DNA from: Cyclobacteriaceae bacterium | GTDB taxonomy: Bacteria; Bacteroidota; Bacteroidia; Cytophagales; Cyclobacteriaceae | DNA: 64,000 bases | Assembly (NCBI GenBank): GCA_026003355.1 | Contig: BPHC01000010.1 | Location: 25,084-89,083, forward strand | Reading direction: 5' to 3' | Part shown: positions 38,862 to 47,077 of the stretch, in pieces | How the letters are laid out: each line of letters opens with the position of its first letter | How positions within the stretch are numbered: the stretch's first letter is position 1 | Notes under the pieces: generated by a model | What the model saw: the letters and a program-made list of their open reading frames with translations, nothing else | What the model was told of the DNA's origin: nothing | Databases searched by the model: none | Translations under genes and position numbers: made by a program

Positions 38862-39136
38862 AACATTTTCTTTTTGGTTCATGCAAATGTACGCCAGCAC
38901 GATGCCTGAGGTTGTGAGGGTGTAAGAGAACTTGATTTTTTTAAGGATAAAACGTTTGCATAAAAACCACCGCCTAAAAAACCCGTTAACAGCCACCATG
39001 CAGGCCTAAAGGGATGTGTTTTTTATTAAGCGTGTCCGTAAACGTTTTCGAAAGGATGATGTTTGTTTCCTTTGGCCACAGTTGATTTCCGTGCGGTAAA
39101 CCGTAATTTTAACACTGCTGTTAAACAGAGAATATT

Positions 39137-39496
39137 ATGAAGCTCGAACACCGCAAACAAAAAGTAGCCAGCCTGCCGCAGTTTATCATCCGCATGGTGC
39201 GCTACGCATGCTTTGCCTTTCTGCTGGTTGCCCTTTCGGTTGGCTTTGGAACAGCCGGATATCATCATTTTGCAGGTACCTCCTGGCTGGACAGCTTTTA
39301 TATGGCCTGTATGATTTTAACCGGAATGGGTCCGGTGGCCGACATGCCTTCAGCGAACGCCAAGTTGTTTTCTTCGCTTTATGCGCTGTACAGCGGCATA
39401 GCTTTTCTTAGCGTTACCGCAATATTCTTTGCCCCTGTTATTCACCGGTTGCTGCATATTTTACACGTTGAGGATGCTATTTTTGAAAATAATTAA
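39137..39496 (+). CDS. Small membrane protein with ion-channel-like pore loop
   Basis: The product has 119 residues with a basic N-terminus and two clear hydrophobic helices (about residues 20-42 and 83-108) flanking a short amphipathic loop, SWLDSFYMACMILTGMGPVADMP. The plan of helix, WxDSFYxAxxxLTGMGPV re-entrant loop, then helix is that of two-TM potassium channels, where the loop usually reads TxGYGD. I recall similar hypothetical proteins in Bacteroidota and Proteobacteria with a GGMGP filter. Ion conduction is not established. It lies 13 bases before the YdeI-like gene. Confidence 0.7.
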   Translation: MKLEHRKQKVASLPQFIIRMVRYACFAFLLVALSVGFGTAGYHHFAGTSWLDSFYMACMILTGMGPVADMPSANAKLFSSLYALYSGIAFLSVTAIFFAPVIHRLLHILHVEDAIFENN

Positions 39497-39509
39497 AACG
39501 CTGTACCCT

Positions 39510-40136
39510 ATGAAAACACCGGTTACCGATGTAAACCACTACCTCCGGTCGGGCTGCGGAAGGTGCAGGTTTTACAATACGCCACATTGCAAGGTAAACA
39601 ACTGGCGCGAAGTGCTTGTGGCGCTGCGGAATATTCTGCTAAGCACGCCGTTGAAAGAAGAAATAAAATGGAGCATGCCCTGTTACACCTACCAGGGCCG
39701 GAATGTGGTTATGCTGTGTGCCTTTAAAGATTATGCAGCATTGAGCTTTTTTAACGGTGCACTTTTAAACGATCCGAAAGGCCTGCTGCACAAACCTGGC
39801 GATAACAGTCAGGCGGCAAGGTATATGCGTTTTACCCAACCGGGCGAAGTAAAAAAACAACAAGCCGCCATCCAAAGCTTTATTAAAGAAGCAATCGGGC
39901 TGCAGCAGAAGGGTATTAAAGTTGTCTTTAAAAAAGAACTTCCACCCCTGCCTGATGAGTTGAAACAGAAAATGAAGGAACATACCGGGCTTAAGAAGGC
40001 ATTTGAAAAACTTACGCCCGGGCGGCAGCGCGGCTATCTTATTTACTTTACCCAGCCCAAACAAGCGGCCACCCGCCTGGCGCGCATCGAAAAATGTATT
40101 CCGGATATACTGGCCGGCAAAGGTCTATACGACTAA
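39510..40136 (+). CDS. YdeI/DUF1801 family protein
   Basis: The product has 208 residues from the ATG at 39510 (MKTPVTDVNHYL). The DUF1801 domain includes EEIKWSMPCYTYQGRNVVMLCAFKDYAALSFFNGALLNDP. The C-terminal YdeI-type region follows: LPDELKQKMKEHTGLKKAFEKLTPGRQRGYLIYFTQPKQAATRLARIEKCIPDILAGKG. The family is widespread and uncharacterised; the fold resembles frataxin-like iron-binding proteins, but that says little about function. The 3' end overlaps the convergent FAD oxidoreductase gene by four bases. Confidence 0.88.
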   Translation: MKTPVTDVNHYLRSGCGRCRFYNTPHCKVNNWREVLVALRNILLSTPLKEEIKWSMPCYTYQGRNVVMLCAFKDYAALSFFNGALLNDPKGLLHKPGDNSQAARYMRFTQPGEVKKQQAAIQSFIKEAIGLQQKGIKVVFKKELPPLPDELKQKMKEHTGLKKAFEKLTPGRQRGYLIYFTQPKQAATRLARIEKCIPDILAGKGLYD

Positions 40137-41374
40137 AACCTGTCGGGAGAAAAAGGATCAACAGGCACTGCAGTTTCTTCGCCATTGATAATCTGAGACA
40201 CAAGCTTGCCGGTGGCAGGCGCAAGGCTAAGCCCCATCATGGCATGCCCTGTAGCCAACACCAGGTTTTTATATCGCCTGGTGCGGCCAATGTAGGGTAA
40301 GCCATCGGGCGGGCAGGGTCGCAACCCCGACCACACTGTTTCGGGCGGTGGGAAGTTGATTTGTGCTTTCGGATAGTAACGGGGTATGGCCCGCGCAATA
40401 GCATGCACGCGTTTCATGTTTATTTGCAAATCAAGGCCGGTTATTTCCATCGTTCCACCCAGGCGCACCTCATCACCCATGGGTGTAACCGCCACACGGT
40501 CTTCGAGTAAAATAGCGGGTATGGTAACCGGTAAAGTGTTGTGCCCTGTTAAAAAACTGTAACCCTTACCCGCCTGCATGGGGATGTTAATACCTAACCT
40601 GCGGGCCACATTACCCGACCACGCACCAGCACTCAGCACCACCTCGTCTGCCGTTAGTTCCTGTTTTTCCGTACATACGCATACAATGCGCCCGGCTTTT
40701 ACTTTGAAATCCTGTACTTCCTCACCGCTGATAAACCTAACTCCCCTTTCGGCCAGATAGGGTATCCACTGCTGCATAAGTTTATGCGGCACCAGGTGGG
40801 CATCGCCCGGATAATACACGCCACCGCGTACACTTACTGCCACGTGGGGCTCGAGTTGCTGTACCTGGCCTGCCGACAGTACGCGGGCCTCAAGGCCGAG
40901 GGCATTGGCAAAGCGGGCAGCCTCGGCCTCTTCCTGTTCGGCTTCGGCCGAACGGTACAACATCAGCAAACCGCGCTCGGTATATCCAAATGCAAAGGGT
41001 AGTTCTGCAGCCAGCGCGCAGTACAGGTTTTTGCTTAACAGACTCAGCGCTTTGAGCGCCGGCGCTGCGCGTTGAACATGCCGGTGGTTGCTGTGCCGGT
41101 AAAACTGCCAGCCCCACCTCAGCAGGTCTGCGCTTAACCGGGGTTTGATAAAAAACGGGCTGTCGGACCGGAACATCCAGCGAATGCCCCTGGCTATCAT
41201 ACCGGGTGATGCCAGCGGAACTATATGACTGGGCACTACCATACCGGCATTGCCAAATGAACAACCATCGAGCAAATCAGATCCATCGACCACCACTACC
41301 TCATGCCCGGAGCGTAGCAAATAGTATGCTGTGCTTATACCCACAATACCACCACCTACAAGTATAACCTTCAT
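40133..41374 (-). CDS. FAD-dependent D-amino-acid dehydrogenase, probable cis-4-hydroxy-D-proline dehydrogenase
   Basis: The product has 413 residues of the DadA/DAO family. The N-terminal dinucleotide motif is VILVGGGIVGISTAYYLLRSGHEVVVVD, and the C-terminal FAD segment reads WSGLRPCPPDGLPYIGRTRRYKNLVLATGHAMMGLSLAPATGKL. Its position as the last gene of a run with 4-hydroxyproline epimerase, an ALDH and a DapA-like deaminase supports the dehydrogenase step. That step oxidises cis-4-hydroxy-D-proline to 1-pyrroline-4-hydroxy-2-carboxylate. D-proline or D-alanine dehydrogenase is the alternative from sequence alone. Confidence 0.88.
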   Translation of the reverse strand: MKVILVGGGIVGISTAYYLLRSGHEVVVVDGSDLLDGCSFGNAGMVVPSHIVPLASPGMIARGIRWMFRSDSPFFIKPRLSADLLRWGWQFYRHSNHRHVQRAAPALKALSLLSKNLYCALAAELPFAFGYTERGLLMLYRSAEAEQEEAEAARFANALGLEARVLSAGQVQQLEPHVAVSVRGGVYYPGDAHLVPHKLMQQWIPYLAERGVRFISGEEVQDFKVKAGRIVCVCTEKQELTADEVVLSAGAWSGNVARRLGINIPMQAGKGYSFLTGHNTLPVTIPAILLEDRVAVTPMGDEVRLGGTMEITGLDLQINMKRVHAIARAIPRYYPKAQINFPPPETVWSGLRPCPPDGLPYIGRTRRYKNLVLATGHAMMGLSLAPATGKLVSQIINGEETAVPVDPFSPDRF

Positions 41375-41420
41375 AATACCCGTTTTGCTGTTGTGGTTTT
41401 GCTTAACATATCGGTGGTAC

Positions 41421-42425
41421 TCAGACTACCTGAAAGCCGAAAGCGTAGGGGTCGTCAGCTTCGTCAATGGTAATGGTATTGAATCCGTAAATGCGTGCCC
41501 AGCCCTCTACCGAGGGTATAATAGCCTGTTGCCCGTTGATTTCGGTTACCTCTTCAATGCGGCCGGTAAAAGTTGAACCGATAATGCTTTCGTGGATAAA
41601 CAGCTCACCGGGCTTAAGCCGGCCGTGAGCAAACCATTGGGCCATGCGTGCCGAAGTGCCCGTACCGCAGGGCGACCGGTCGATGGCCTTGTCGCCATAA
41701 AACACGGCGTTTCGCGCAGTTGAGCCGGCATGCAGCACAGCTCCTGTCCACAGAATATGCGAACATCCGCTGATAGTTGGGTTAAGCGGATGAACAAACG
41801 AATAGCGGGCATTGATGGCCTTGCGCAGCTCACGGCTCCACCTTATCAGCTCATCGGCAGTAAAGTGCTCCAGTCCGGGAAAGTTGGGTTGTGTATCCAC
41901 AATGGCATAGAAATTTCCGCCGTAGGCCACATCTACGGTTAACTCACCCAAATCCGGGCAGGAAGCGGTAATGCCCCGGGCGGCAAGAAAAGAAGGAACG
42001 TTCCGGATTTTTACCGACTTTACTTTACCCTGTACTTCGGTATAGGTTACCCTGATGTTGCCGGCCGGCACTTCCAGATTCAGTATGCCGGGTATTTTGG
42101 GTTGGATGAGGCCCTGCTCAATGGCCACAGTAACCGTACCTATGGTTCCATGCCCGCACATGGGCAGGCATCCGCTGGTTTCGATAAACAGTATACCGGC
42201 ATCGTTATCGGGGTTTGATGGCGGATAAAGTATGCTGCCGCTCATCATGTCATGACCCCGGGGCTCAAACATCAGCCCTTTGCGTATCCAATCGTATTCG
42301 CGTATAAAGTGCTGCCGTTTTTCGCTCATCGTGGTCCCTTCCAGGGGCGGTCCTCCCTGCGCCACCACACGCACCGGATTGCCGCAGGTGTGGGCATCAA
42401 TGCATACAAAGGTTGCTTTCTTCAT
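41421..42425 (-). CDS. 4-hydroxyproline 2-epimerase (proline racemase family)
   Basis: The product has 334 residues. Two catalytic cysteines are present: Cys90 in LPMCGHGTIG and the second in RSPCGTGTSARMA. The presence of both distinguishes epimerases/racemases from the dehydratases that have Thr in place of the second Cys. It converts trans-4-hydroxy-L-proline to cis-4-hydroxy-D-proline, the first step of the pathway. Five bases separate it from the upstream aldehyde dehydrogenase gene. Confidence 0.93.
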   Translation of the reverse strand: MKKATFVCIDAHTCGNPVRVVAQGGPPLEGTTMSEKRQHFIREYDWIRKGLMFEPRGHDMMSGSILYPPSNPDNDAGILFIETSGCLPMCGHGTIGTVTVAIEQGLIQPKIPGILNLEVPAGNIRVTYTEVQGKVKSVKIRNVPSFLAARGITASCPDLGELTVDVAYGGNFYAIVDTQPNFPGLEHFTADELIRWSRELRKAINARYSFVHPLNPTISGCSHILWTGAVLHAGSTARNAVFYGDKAIDRSPCGTGTSARMAQWFAHGRLKPGELFIHESIIGSTFTGRIEEVTEINGQQAIIPSVEGWARIYGFNTITIDEADDPYAFGFQVV

Positions 42426-42430
42426 GGCGT

Positions 42431-43909
42431 TTACTCCTTACCCCATTGGTTGTTGCGCATGCGCCAAATAAGCAGGGGGTTCGATTCTTTCAGTGCATCG
42501 GGCAGCAGGCTGTCGGGAAAGTTCTGGAAGGCCACCGGCCGGGCAAAGCGTTTAATGGCATCGCGGCCTACGGCCGTAAAACGAGAATCGGTAGTGGCCG
42601 GATAGGGCCCCCCGTGCATCATGGCGGCACACACCTCTACACCCGTGGGTACCCCGTTAACAATCAGGCGGCCGGCTTTTTCAACCAGCATGTTTACAAG
42701 TGCCGGATGCTTTTTAAGTTCATCCTCATCGCCCTGAACGGTTGCGGTAAGCTGACCGTGCAAATGGCTTATTACGCGGTTAAACCACTCCCACGAGCCG
42801 CAGCGAACAATAAGCGAAAAGGGCCCGAACACCTCTTCGGCCAGTGCAGCATTTTGCAAAAACACCTCTGCCGGTACCGATGCCACCAGAGGCCTGCCCT
42901 GCATGGCCGTGCCCTCCTGGCGGGCAGCGGCTTCAACCTGCACACCTTGTTGTTCCAGGGCGCGCTTCAGGCGGGTATGGTAATTTTGTGCAATACCGGT
43001 GTGCAGCATGGTGCCCGGTAAACTTTCTTCAATAATACGGGCCAGGTGGTCTATAAATGCCCGAAGGCCTTCATCTTCCAATGCAATTACTAAACCCGGA
43101 TTGGTGCAGAACTGCCCCACCCCCAGTGTTATGCTGGCAGCCAGGCGCTGGGCTATGGCAGCCGGGTTTCGCTTTAAAGTTTCGGGCAGCAGAATTACCG
43201 GGTTTATGCTGCTCATCTCGGCAAACACCGGAATGGGCTCGGCTCGCTGGCTGGCCAGATCGAACAGGGCTCTTCCACCTGCCAGCGAACCGGTAAACCC
43301 CACTGCTTTGGCAAGCGGGTGCTTTACCAGTGCCTGTCCCACCGCAACACTCGAACCGTAAACATGCTGAAACACACCGGGAGGCATGCCCGTTTTCTGC
43401 ATGGCTTTTTGGATGGCCCCGGCCACCAGCGTAGATGTTTGCGGATGAGCCGGATGTGCCTTAACCACTACGGTGCACCCCGCTGCCAGTGCCGAAGCCG
43501 TATCACCTCCTGCGGTAGAGTAAGCCAGCGGAAAGTTGGCTGCACCAAAAACCACAACAGGGCCAATGGGCACCAACATCTTTCTCAGGTCGGGCCGGGG
43601 TGCCGGCATCCTGTCGGGCATGGCGGTGTCAATGCGGGCTTCTACCCACGAGCCTTCTTCGGCCACTTCGGCAAACATGCGGCAGTGCCCGGTGGTGCGG
43701 CCGCGTTCGGCTATGATGCGCGCTTCAGGCAGGTTGGTTTCGCGCATGGCTGTTTGAACCAGCTCTTCACCCAGTGCTTCTATCTCATCGGCAATGCAGC
43801 GCAGAAATGCAGCACGCTTTTTACCTTCCAGATTTTTGTACGACAGAAAGGCAAGGTGTGCCTGCTGCATAATGCCGTTAATTTGGTCAAGCGGTGTATC
43901 GGGGTACAT
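42431..43909 (-). CDS. 2,5-dioxovalerate (alpha-ketoglutarate semialdehyde) dehydrogenase
   Basis: The product has 492 residues of the ALDH superfamily. The nucleophilic Cys is in GVGQFCTNPGLV and the general-base Glu in VFAEMSSINPVILLP, the pattern of the type III KGSADH linked to hydroxyproline breakdown. The N-terminal cofactor region carries VVFGAANFPLAYSTAGGDTASALAAGCTVVVKAHPAHPQTS. It oxidises alpha-ketoglutarate semialdehyde to 2-oxoglutarate, the last step of the pathway. It is tightly spaced with its neighbours, as expected in an operon. Confidence 0.92.
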   Translation of the reverse strand: MYPDTPLDQINGIMQQAHLAFLSYKNLEGKKRAAFLRCIADEIEALGEELVQTAMRETNLPEARIIAERGRTTGHCRMFAEVAEEGSWVEARIDTAMPDRMPAPRPDLRKMLVPIGPVVVFGAANFPLAYSTAGGDTASALAAGCTVVVKAHPAHPQTSTLVAGAIQKAMQKTGMPPGVFQHVYGSSVAVGQALVKHPLAKAVGFTGSLAGGRALFDLASQRAEPIPVFAEMSSINPVILLPETLKRNPAAIAQRLAASITLGVGQFCTNPGLVIALEDEGLRAFIDHLARIIEESLPGTMLHTGIAQNYHTRLKRALEQQGVQVEAAARQEGTAMQGRPLVASVPAEVFLQNAALAEEVFGPFSLIVRCGSWEWFNRVISHLHGQLTATVQGDEDELKKHPALVNMLVEKAGRLIVNGVPTGVEVCAAMMHGGPYPATTDSRFTAVGRDAIKRFARPVAFQNFPDSLLPDALKESNPLLIWRMRNNQWGKE

Positions 43910-43926
43910 GGCTTTGGGTATAATGG

Positions 43927-44832
43927 TTAAACCTTCAGCTCTTCAGCCGTGGGGCGGCTTTCCAGGGCTTTATGGATAATGGCAAGGATGCGCGTGCGCT
44001 CCTCTCCGGTTAACATAAGCCTGGGTGACCTTACATATTCGGTTCCCAATCCGGTTTCCCGGGCTGCCAGTTTAATATACTGTACCAGTTTGGGGCGAAT
44101 ATCCAGTTCAAGCAACGGCATAAACCACCTGTAAAGTTTCCGGGCGCGATCGAGGTGGCCGGCCCGGATAAGATTATAAAGCGCTACGGTTTCGACCGGA
44201 AAGGCACATACCAGGCCGGCCACCCATCCGTCGGCCCCCAGTAACAGGGCCTCCATGGCAAGGGTGTCGACCCCGCATAACAGGCTAAAGCGGTCGCCAA
44301 AACGGTTTATCATACGGGTAATGTTGGTAATGTCGCGGGTTGACTCCTTAACAGCCTGAATGTTCGGATGCCCCGCCAGTTCTTCAAACATATCGGGTGT
44401 TACCTCAATCTTGTAATCAACCGGGTTGTTGTAAATCATAACCGGCAGGGCGGTTGCTCCGGCCACACTTTTAAAAAAGTGTACTGTTTCGCGGTCATCG
44501 GCCTTGTATCGCATTGGAGGCAACAACATAAGTCCATCTGCATGCATACTTTCAGCTTCGCGGGCCTGTTGAATTGCCTCGGCTGTGCTGCCCTCTGCAA
44601 TATTCATCACCACAGGTACGCGTTTGCCGGTCACTTCAAGCGCCAGCTTTACCAGGGCTGTTTTTTCCGATCGGGTAAGGGTGCTGGCTTCGCCCAGCGA
44701 ACCGCCAATAATTATGCCGTGAACACCGGCATTGATCTGGGCTTCCACCTGTTTTTCGAACCATGCAAAATCAACCGACTCATCGGGTTTAAGTGGTGTT
44801 GTCAGGGCGGGGTAAATGCCTTGCCACATCAT
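43927..44832 (-). CDS. DapA-family 1-pyrroline-4-hydroxy-2-carboxylate deaminase
   Basis: The product has 301 residues from the ATG at 44832 (MMWQGIYPALTTPL); the next ATG, 44829, is equally likely. The TIM-barrel DapA family shows the Tyr of the active site in LPVMIYNNPVDYKIEV and the Schiff-base Lys in IQAVKESTRDITN. In this cluster it would deaminate and dehydrate 1-pyrroline-4-hydroxy-2-carboxylate to alpha-ketoglutarate semialdehyde. It is the first gene of the operon. An in-frame upstream extension to 44931 runs through the regulatory region and is rejected. Confidence 0.9.
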   Translation of the reverse strand: MMWQGIYPALTTPLKPDESVDFAWFEKQVEAQINAGVHGIIIGGSLGEASTLTRSEKTALVKLALEVTGKRVPVVMNIAEGSTAEAIQQAREAESMHADGLMLLPPMRYKADDRETVHFFKSVAGATALPVMIYNNPVDYKIEVTPDMFEELAGHPNIQAVKESTRDITNITRMINRFGDRFSLLCGVDTLAMEALLLGADGWVAGLVCAFPVETVALYNLIRAGHLDRARKLYRWFMPLLELDIRPKLVQYIKLAARETGLGTEYVRSPRLMLTGEERTRILAIIHKALESRPTAEELKV

Positions 44833-44922
44833 ACTTGTAAAGTGTTTAGACCTGTAGCTGGTGGCGAAATTAGGCCGGTAAAGCCCGTTATACTTTGCGT
44901 GAATTACTGATTTTTTGTACGA

Positions 44923-44965
44923 TTTTAACATGATTTTTATGAATAAGGTATTTTACATGTTAAAA
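44923..44965. promoter_or_regulatory. Inverted-repeat candidate operator between the hydroxyproline operon and its AraC regulator
   Basis: TTTTAACATG (44923-44932) and its exact reverse complement CATGTTAAAA (44956-44965) are separated by 23 bases. They lie in the 141-base divergent region between the deaminase gene and the araC-type gene. The arms are 10/10 complementary and their centre-to-centre spacing is 33 bases, about three helical turns, which would suit a dimeric AraC-type regulator. Confidence 0.55.
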
Positions 44966-44973
44966 ATGGCCCA

Positions 44974-45837
44974 ATGAAGGTTTTACCCTTTCAGGTTCCG
45001 CATATTACAGGCGAAGCGTACCGGTTTCAGGAAGATAGGGTACCACACTTTTACGACCGGTTTCATAGCCATGAGGAGGTTCAGATTATGTATATCCTGG
45101 CTGGCGAGGGCCTGGTGGTAGCAGGCGATTATGTGGGCCGGTTTGAACCGGGCGATGTGTTTGTTCTGGGCAGTTACCTGCCCCATGTATTTCGCAATGA
45201 CGAGGCTTATTACCGCCGGGATTCGCCCGGGGCCCATGCCCTTTCGGTTTATTTTACCCCTGCTTACCTGGGAGAGGAGTTCTGGAGGCTGAATGAAATG
45301 GCTTCGGTATTGGCTTTTCTGAAGCGGGCACGCCGGGGATACCGGGTAACCGGGCCGGCACGGTACCACCTGGGACAGCAGATAGCCCTCCTGCAGCAGG
45401 CAAAAGGTGTGGAACGAATAACAGGTTTTCTGGTTCTTTTGGATAAAATGGCCAATGGGGCCCCGCTGGAAGCATTGAGCATGACCGAGCCTTCGCCACA
45501 ACAAGGGGGTCAGGACAGGCGAATGAGCGATGTGCTGGAGTTTACCTTTCGGGAGTATCACCGCAGAATAACCCTGAGGGAGGTGGCAGAGGTAGCCCAC
45601 CTGTCGCCCCAGGCTTTCTGCCGCTACTTCAGGCAGCATACCCGCAAAAGCTATGTTTCCTTCCTACAGGAGGTTCGTATCCGCAAGGCATGCCAGTTGT
45701 TAACCCGTGAAAATTTGTCCATTGAAAACGTTTGTTATGCGGTTGGTTTCCAAAATATTTCTAACTTTAACCGTGTATTTAAACGTATAACACGTCAAAC
45801 ACCTAAAACCTATCTAACCAGACGCCTATGGTACTAA
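44974..45837 (+). CDS. AraC-family transcriptional regulator of the hydroxyproline operon
   Basis: The product has 287 residues. The N-terminal cupin-like sensor domain is HFYDRFHSHEEVQIMYILAGEGLVVAGDYVGRFEPGDVFVLGSYLPHVF. The C-terminal AraC/XylS DNA-binding domain has two helix-turn-helices, ITLREVAEVAHLSPQAFCRYFRQHTRKSYVSFLQEVRIRKA and NISNFNRVFKRITRQTPKTYL. It is divergent from the hydroxyproline catabolic genes, so it probably controls them with hydroxyproline or an intermediate as effector (an inference from position). The HNH-protein gene overlaps its last 10 bases. Confidence 0.92.
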   Translation: MKVLPFQVPHITGEAYRFQEDRVPHFYDRFHSHEEVQIMYILAGEGLVVAGDYVGRFEPGDVFVLGSYLPHVFRNDEAYYRRDSPGAHALSVYFTPAYLGEEFWRLNEMASVLAFLKRARRGYRVTGPARYHLGQQIALLQQAKGVERITGFLVLLDKMANGAPLEALSMTEPSPQQGGQDRRMSDVLEFTFREYHRRITLREVAEVAHLSPQAFCRYFRQHTRKSYVSFLQEVRIRKACQLLTRENLSIENVCYAVGFQNISNFNRVFKRITRQTPKTYLTRRLWY

Positions 45838-46391
45838 CAAACAAAATCAAACCCATTAAGCTCCAGCCCGGAGAAAAAGTCAAGGTTATGCCCGATTTCA
45901 AATCGAAAGAGGGGCAACGCTACGCCATTACCAGCCACGGCCGGGTTATTTCATTTCCGGAAAAACCTACAGAAGGTTATTTTCTGGCATTGATGCGCCT
46001 GCGCGACTATCCGGGTGTGCATTTAATGCGCAAGGGTAAGTCGCAGTCTTTTCTGGTGCACCGGCTGGTTGCCGAGCACTTCCTTAAGCGGCCAAGCCCA
46101 AAGCACAAGTATGTTATTCATTTGGATTTTAATCCGGATAACAACCATGTGAGCAACCTGAAATGGGTAACGCTGGATGAGCTGCGCGTACACCTCGTTT
46201 CCAACCCCAAACAAATTAAGCCTAACCGTACCAACAACGGTCAGAAGCTAACAGCCGAGCGGGTTAAGAAAATCAAACGGAAACTTAAAGAAGGGGCTAC
46301 CTTCCGCGAAATATCCGAAGAATTCAATCTGTCGGAAATGCATGTGTACCGCATCAAAAAGGGCATATGCTGGTCGTGGGTTAAGGCCTAG
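45828..46391 (+). CDS. NUMOD4/HNH-type protein with C-terminal helix-turn-helix
   Basis: The product has 187 residues. A NUMOD4-like segment (RYAITSHGRVISF...GVHLMRKGKSQSFLVHRLVAEHFLK) leads to an HNH_3-type motif, KYVIHLDFNPDNNHVSNLKWVT. The H, D, N and NLxWVT positions of homing-type HNH nucleases are kept. The C-terminal region (LTAERVKKIKRKLKEGATFREISEEFNLSEMHVYRIKKG) is a resolvase-like helix-turn-helix. It could be a homing-type endonuclease or a domesticated DNA-binding protein. The start overlaps the AraC gene by 10 bases and a terminator follows, so it is read as part of the regulator transcript. Confidence 0.8.
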   Translation: MVLTNKIKPIKLQPGEKVKVMPDFKSKEGQRYAITSHGRVISFPEKPTEGYFLALMRLRDYPGVHLMRKGKSQSFLVHRLVAEHFLKRPSPKHKYVIHLDFNPDNNHVSNLKWVTLDELRVHLVSNPKQIKPNRTNNGQKLTAERVKKIKRKLKEGATFREISEEFNLSEMHVYRIKKGICWSWVKA

Positions 46392-46450
46392 TTTAACCTT
46401 TTGCTTTTAGAAGACCACGGGAATTTCTACTTTTGCAAACCTTTTATAAG

Positions 46451-46478
46451 GGCAGCCCCCATTAGCGGCTGCCCTTTT
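46451..46478 (+). terminator. Intrinsic terminator between the HNH gene and tRNA-Arg
   Basis: The arms GGCAGCC (46451-46457) and GGCTGCC (46467-46473) are followed by CTTTTT. It ends one base before the tRNA. Confidence 0.8.
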
Positions 46479-46479
46479 T

Positions 46480-46551
46480 GCCCCTGTAGTTAAATGGATA
46501 TAACGAGAGCCTCCGGAGCTCTAGGTGCAGGTTCGATTCCTGCCGGGGGTA
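46480..46551 (+). tRNA. tRNA-Arg (anticodon CCG)
   Basis: This 72-base cloverleaf has an acceptor stem GCCCCTG (46480-46486) pairing with CGGGGGT (46544-46550, with G-U pairs) and discriminator A46551. The anticodon stem AGAGC/GCTCT encloses loop CTCCGGA with anticodon CCG. The T arm carries GGTTCGATTCC. CCA is not encoded, as is usual in Bacteroidota. Confidence 0.95.
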
Positions 46552-47010
46552 CAACTTTTGCCCTCCCGCTCTTACTCTCCTCCCTGCATTTCAACAAACC
46601 GGAGTAGCCGGTACAGTAGCCTTCACAATGCCTTGGCCAACCGACCAGGTAAACAGCAGCCGCGGATTAGCATGGCTGTCGACAGCTGACGCGTTTCAGC
46701 CAGGCCAAAGGGCGGTAATAACTTGCTTCATCGCTTCTCACAGGGCAATACCTGCACATCATTCCGCATGCAAAAAACCTAACCCATCAGCGAAATTTGC
46801 CTTTCATGCCGGTGCTGATAAAAATTTTTCATGCACGTACATCATTTTTTTCGATTAATAAACAGCGCAGCATTGCATGCAGAAGTTATTCACGTTGTTG
46901 TACAACGCTTCATGCTGATTCGCGCTGAAAAAATTTTCAAATCAACATTTACCGGCATGCTTAGTTACTGATGAGAGAAAAAAATGATTTCGAAAATTCT
47001 TTGTGAATAA
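46552..47010. other. Intergenic stretch without convincing gene
   Basis: The only sizeable open frame here (46628-46858) has composition unlike the neighbouring proteins and no recognisable motif. The sequence becomes AT-rich after about 46780. It contains a palindrome GTTGTACAAC near 46892 and loosely recurring words (CATGC, then CTGA, then an A/T run of AAAAATTTT type) near 46806, 46910 and 46955. A non-coding RNA or regulatory region is possible; I can support neither. Confidence 0.4.
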
Positions 47011-47042
47011 TTTGTGTATTTAAAATCAATGTTCTACTTTTA
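47011..47042 (+). promoter_or_regulatory. Probable promoter of the Lys/Ala mini-protein gene
   Basis: TTTG at 47011-47014, a 20-base spacer and TACTTTTA at 47035-47042 (seven of eight with TAnnTTTG, counting n as free) give a 5' leader of about 30 bases before the ATG at 47078. Confidence 0.5.
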
Positions 47043-47077
47043 ATCTCAAATTATGTTCAACTTAAACGCAAAACGCT

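Noticed and set aside
39026..39268. 80-codon minus-strand frame opposite the small channel-like gene
   Set aside because: It is antisense to a frame with clear membrane-protein features and has no signal or motif of its own.
46628..46858. 76-codon open frame between tRNA-Arg and the mini-protein gene
   Set aside because: No motif, no start-region signal, and residue composition unlike the neighbouring proteins. Probably chance.
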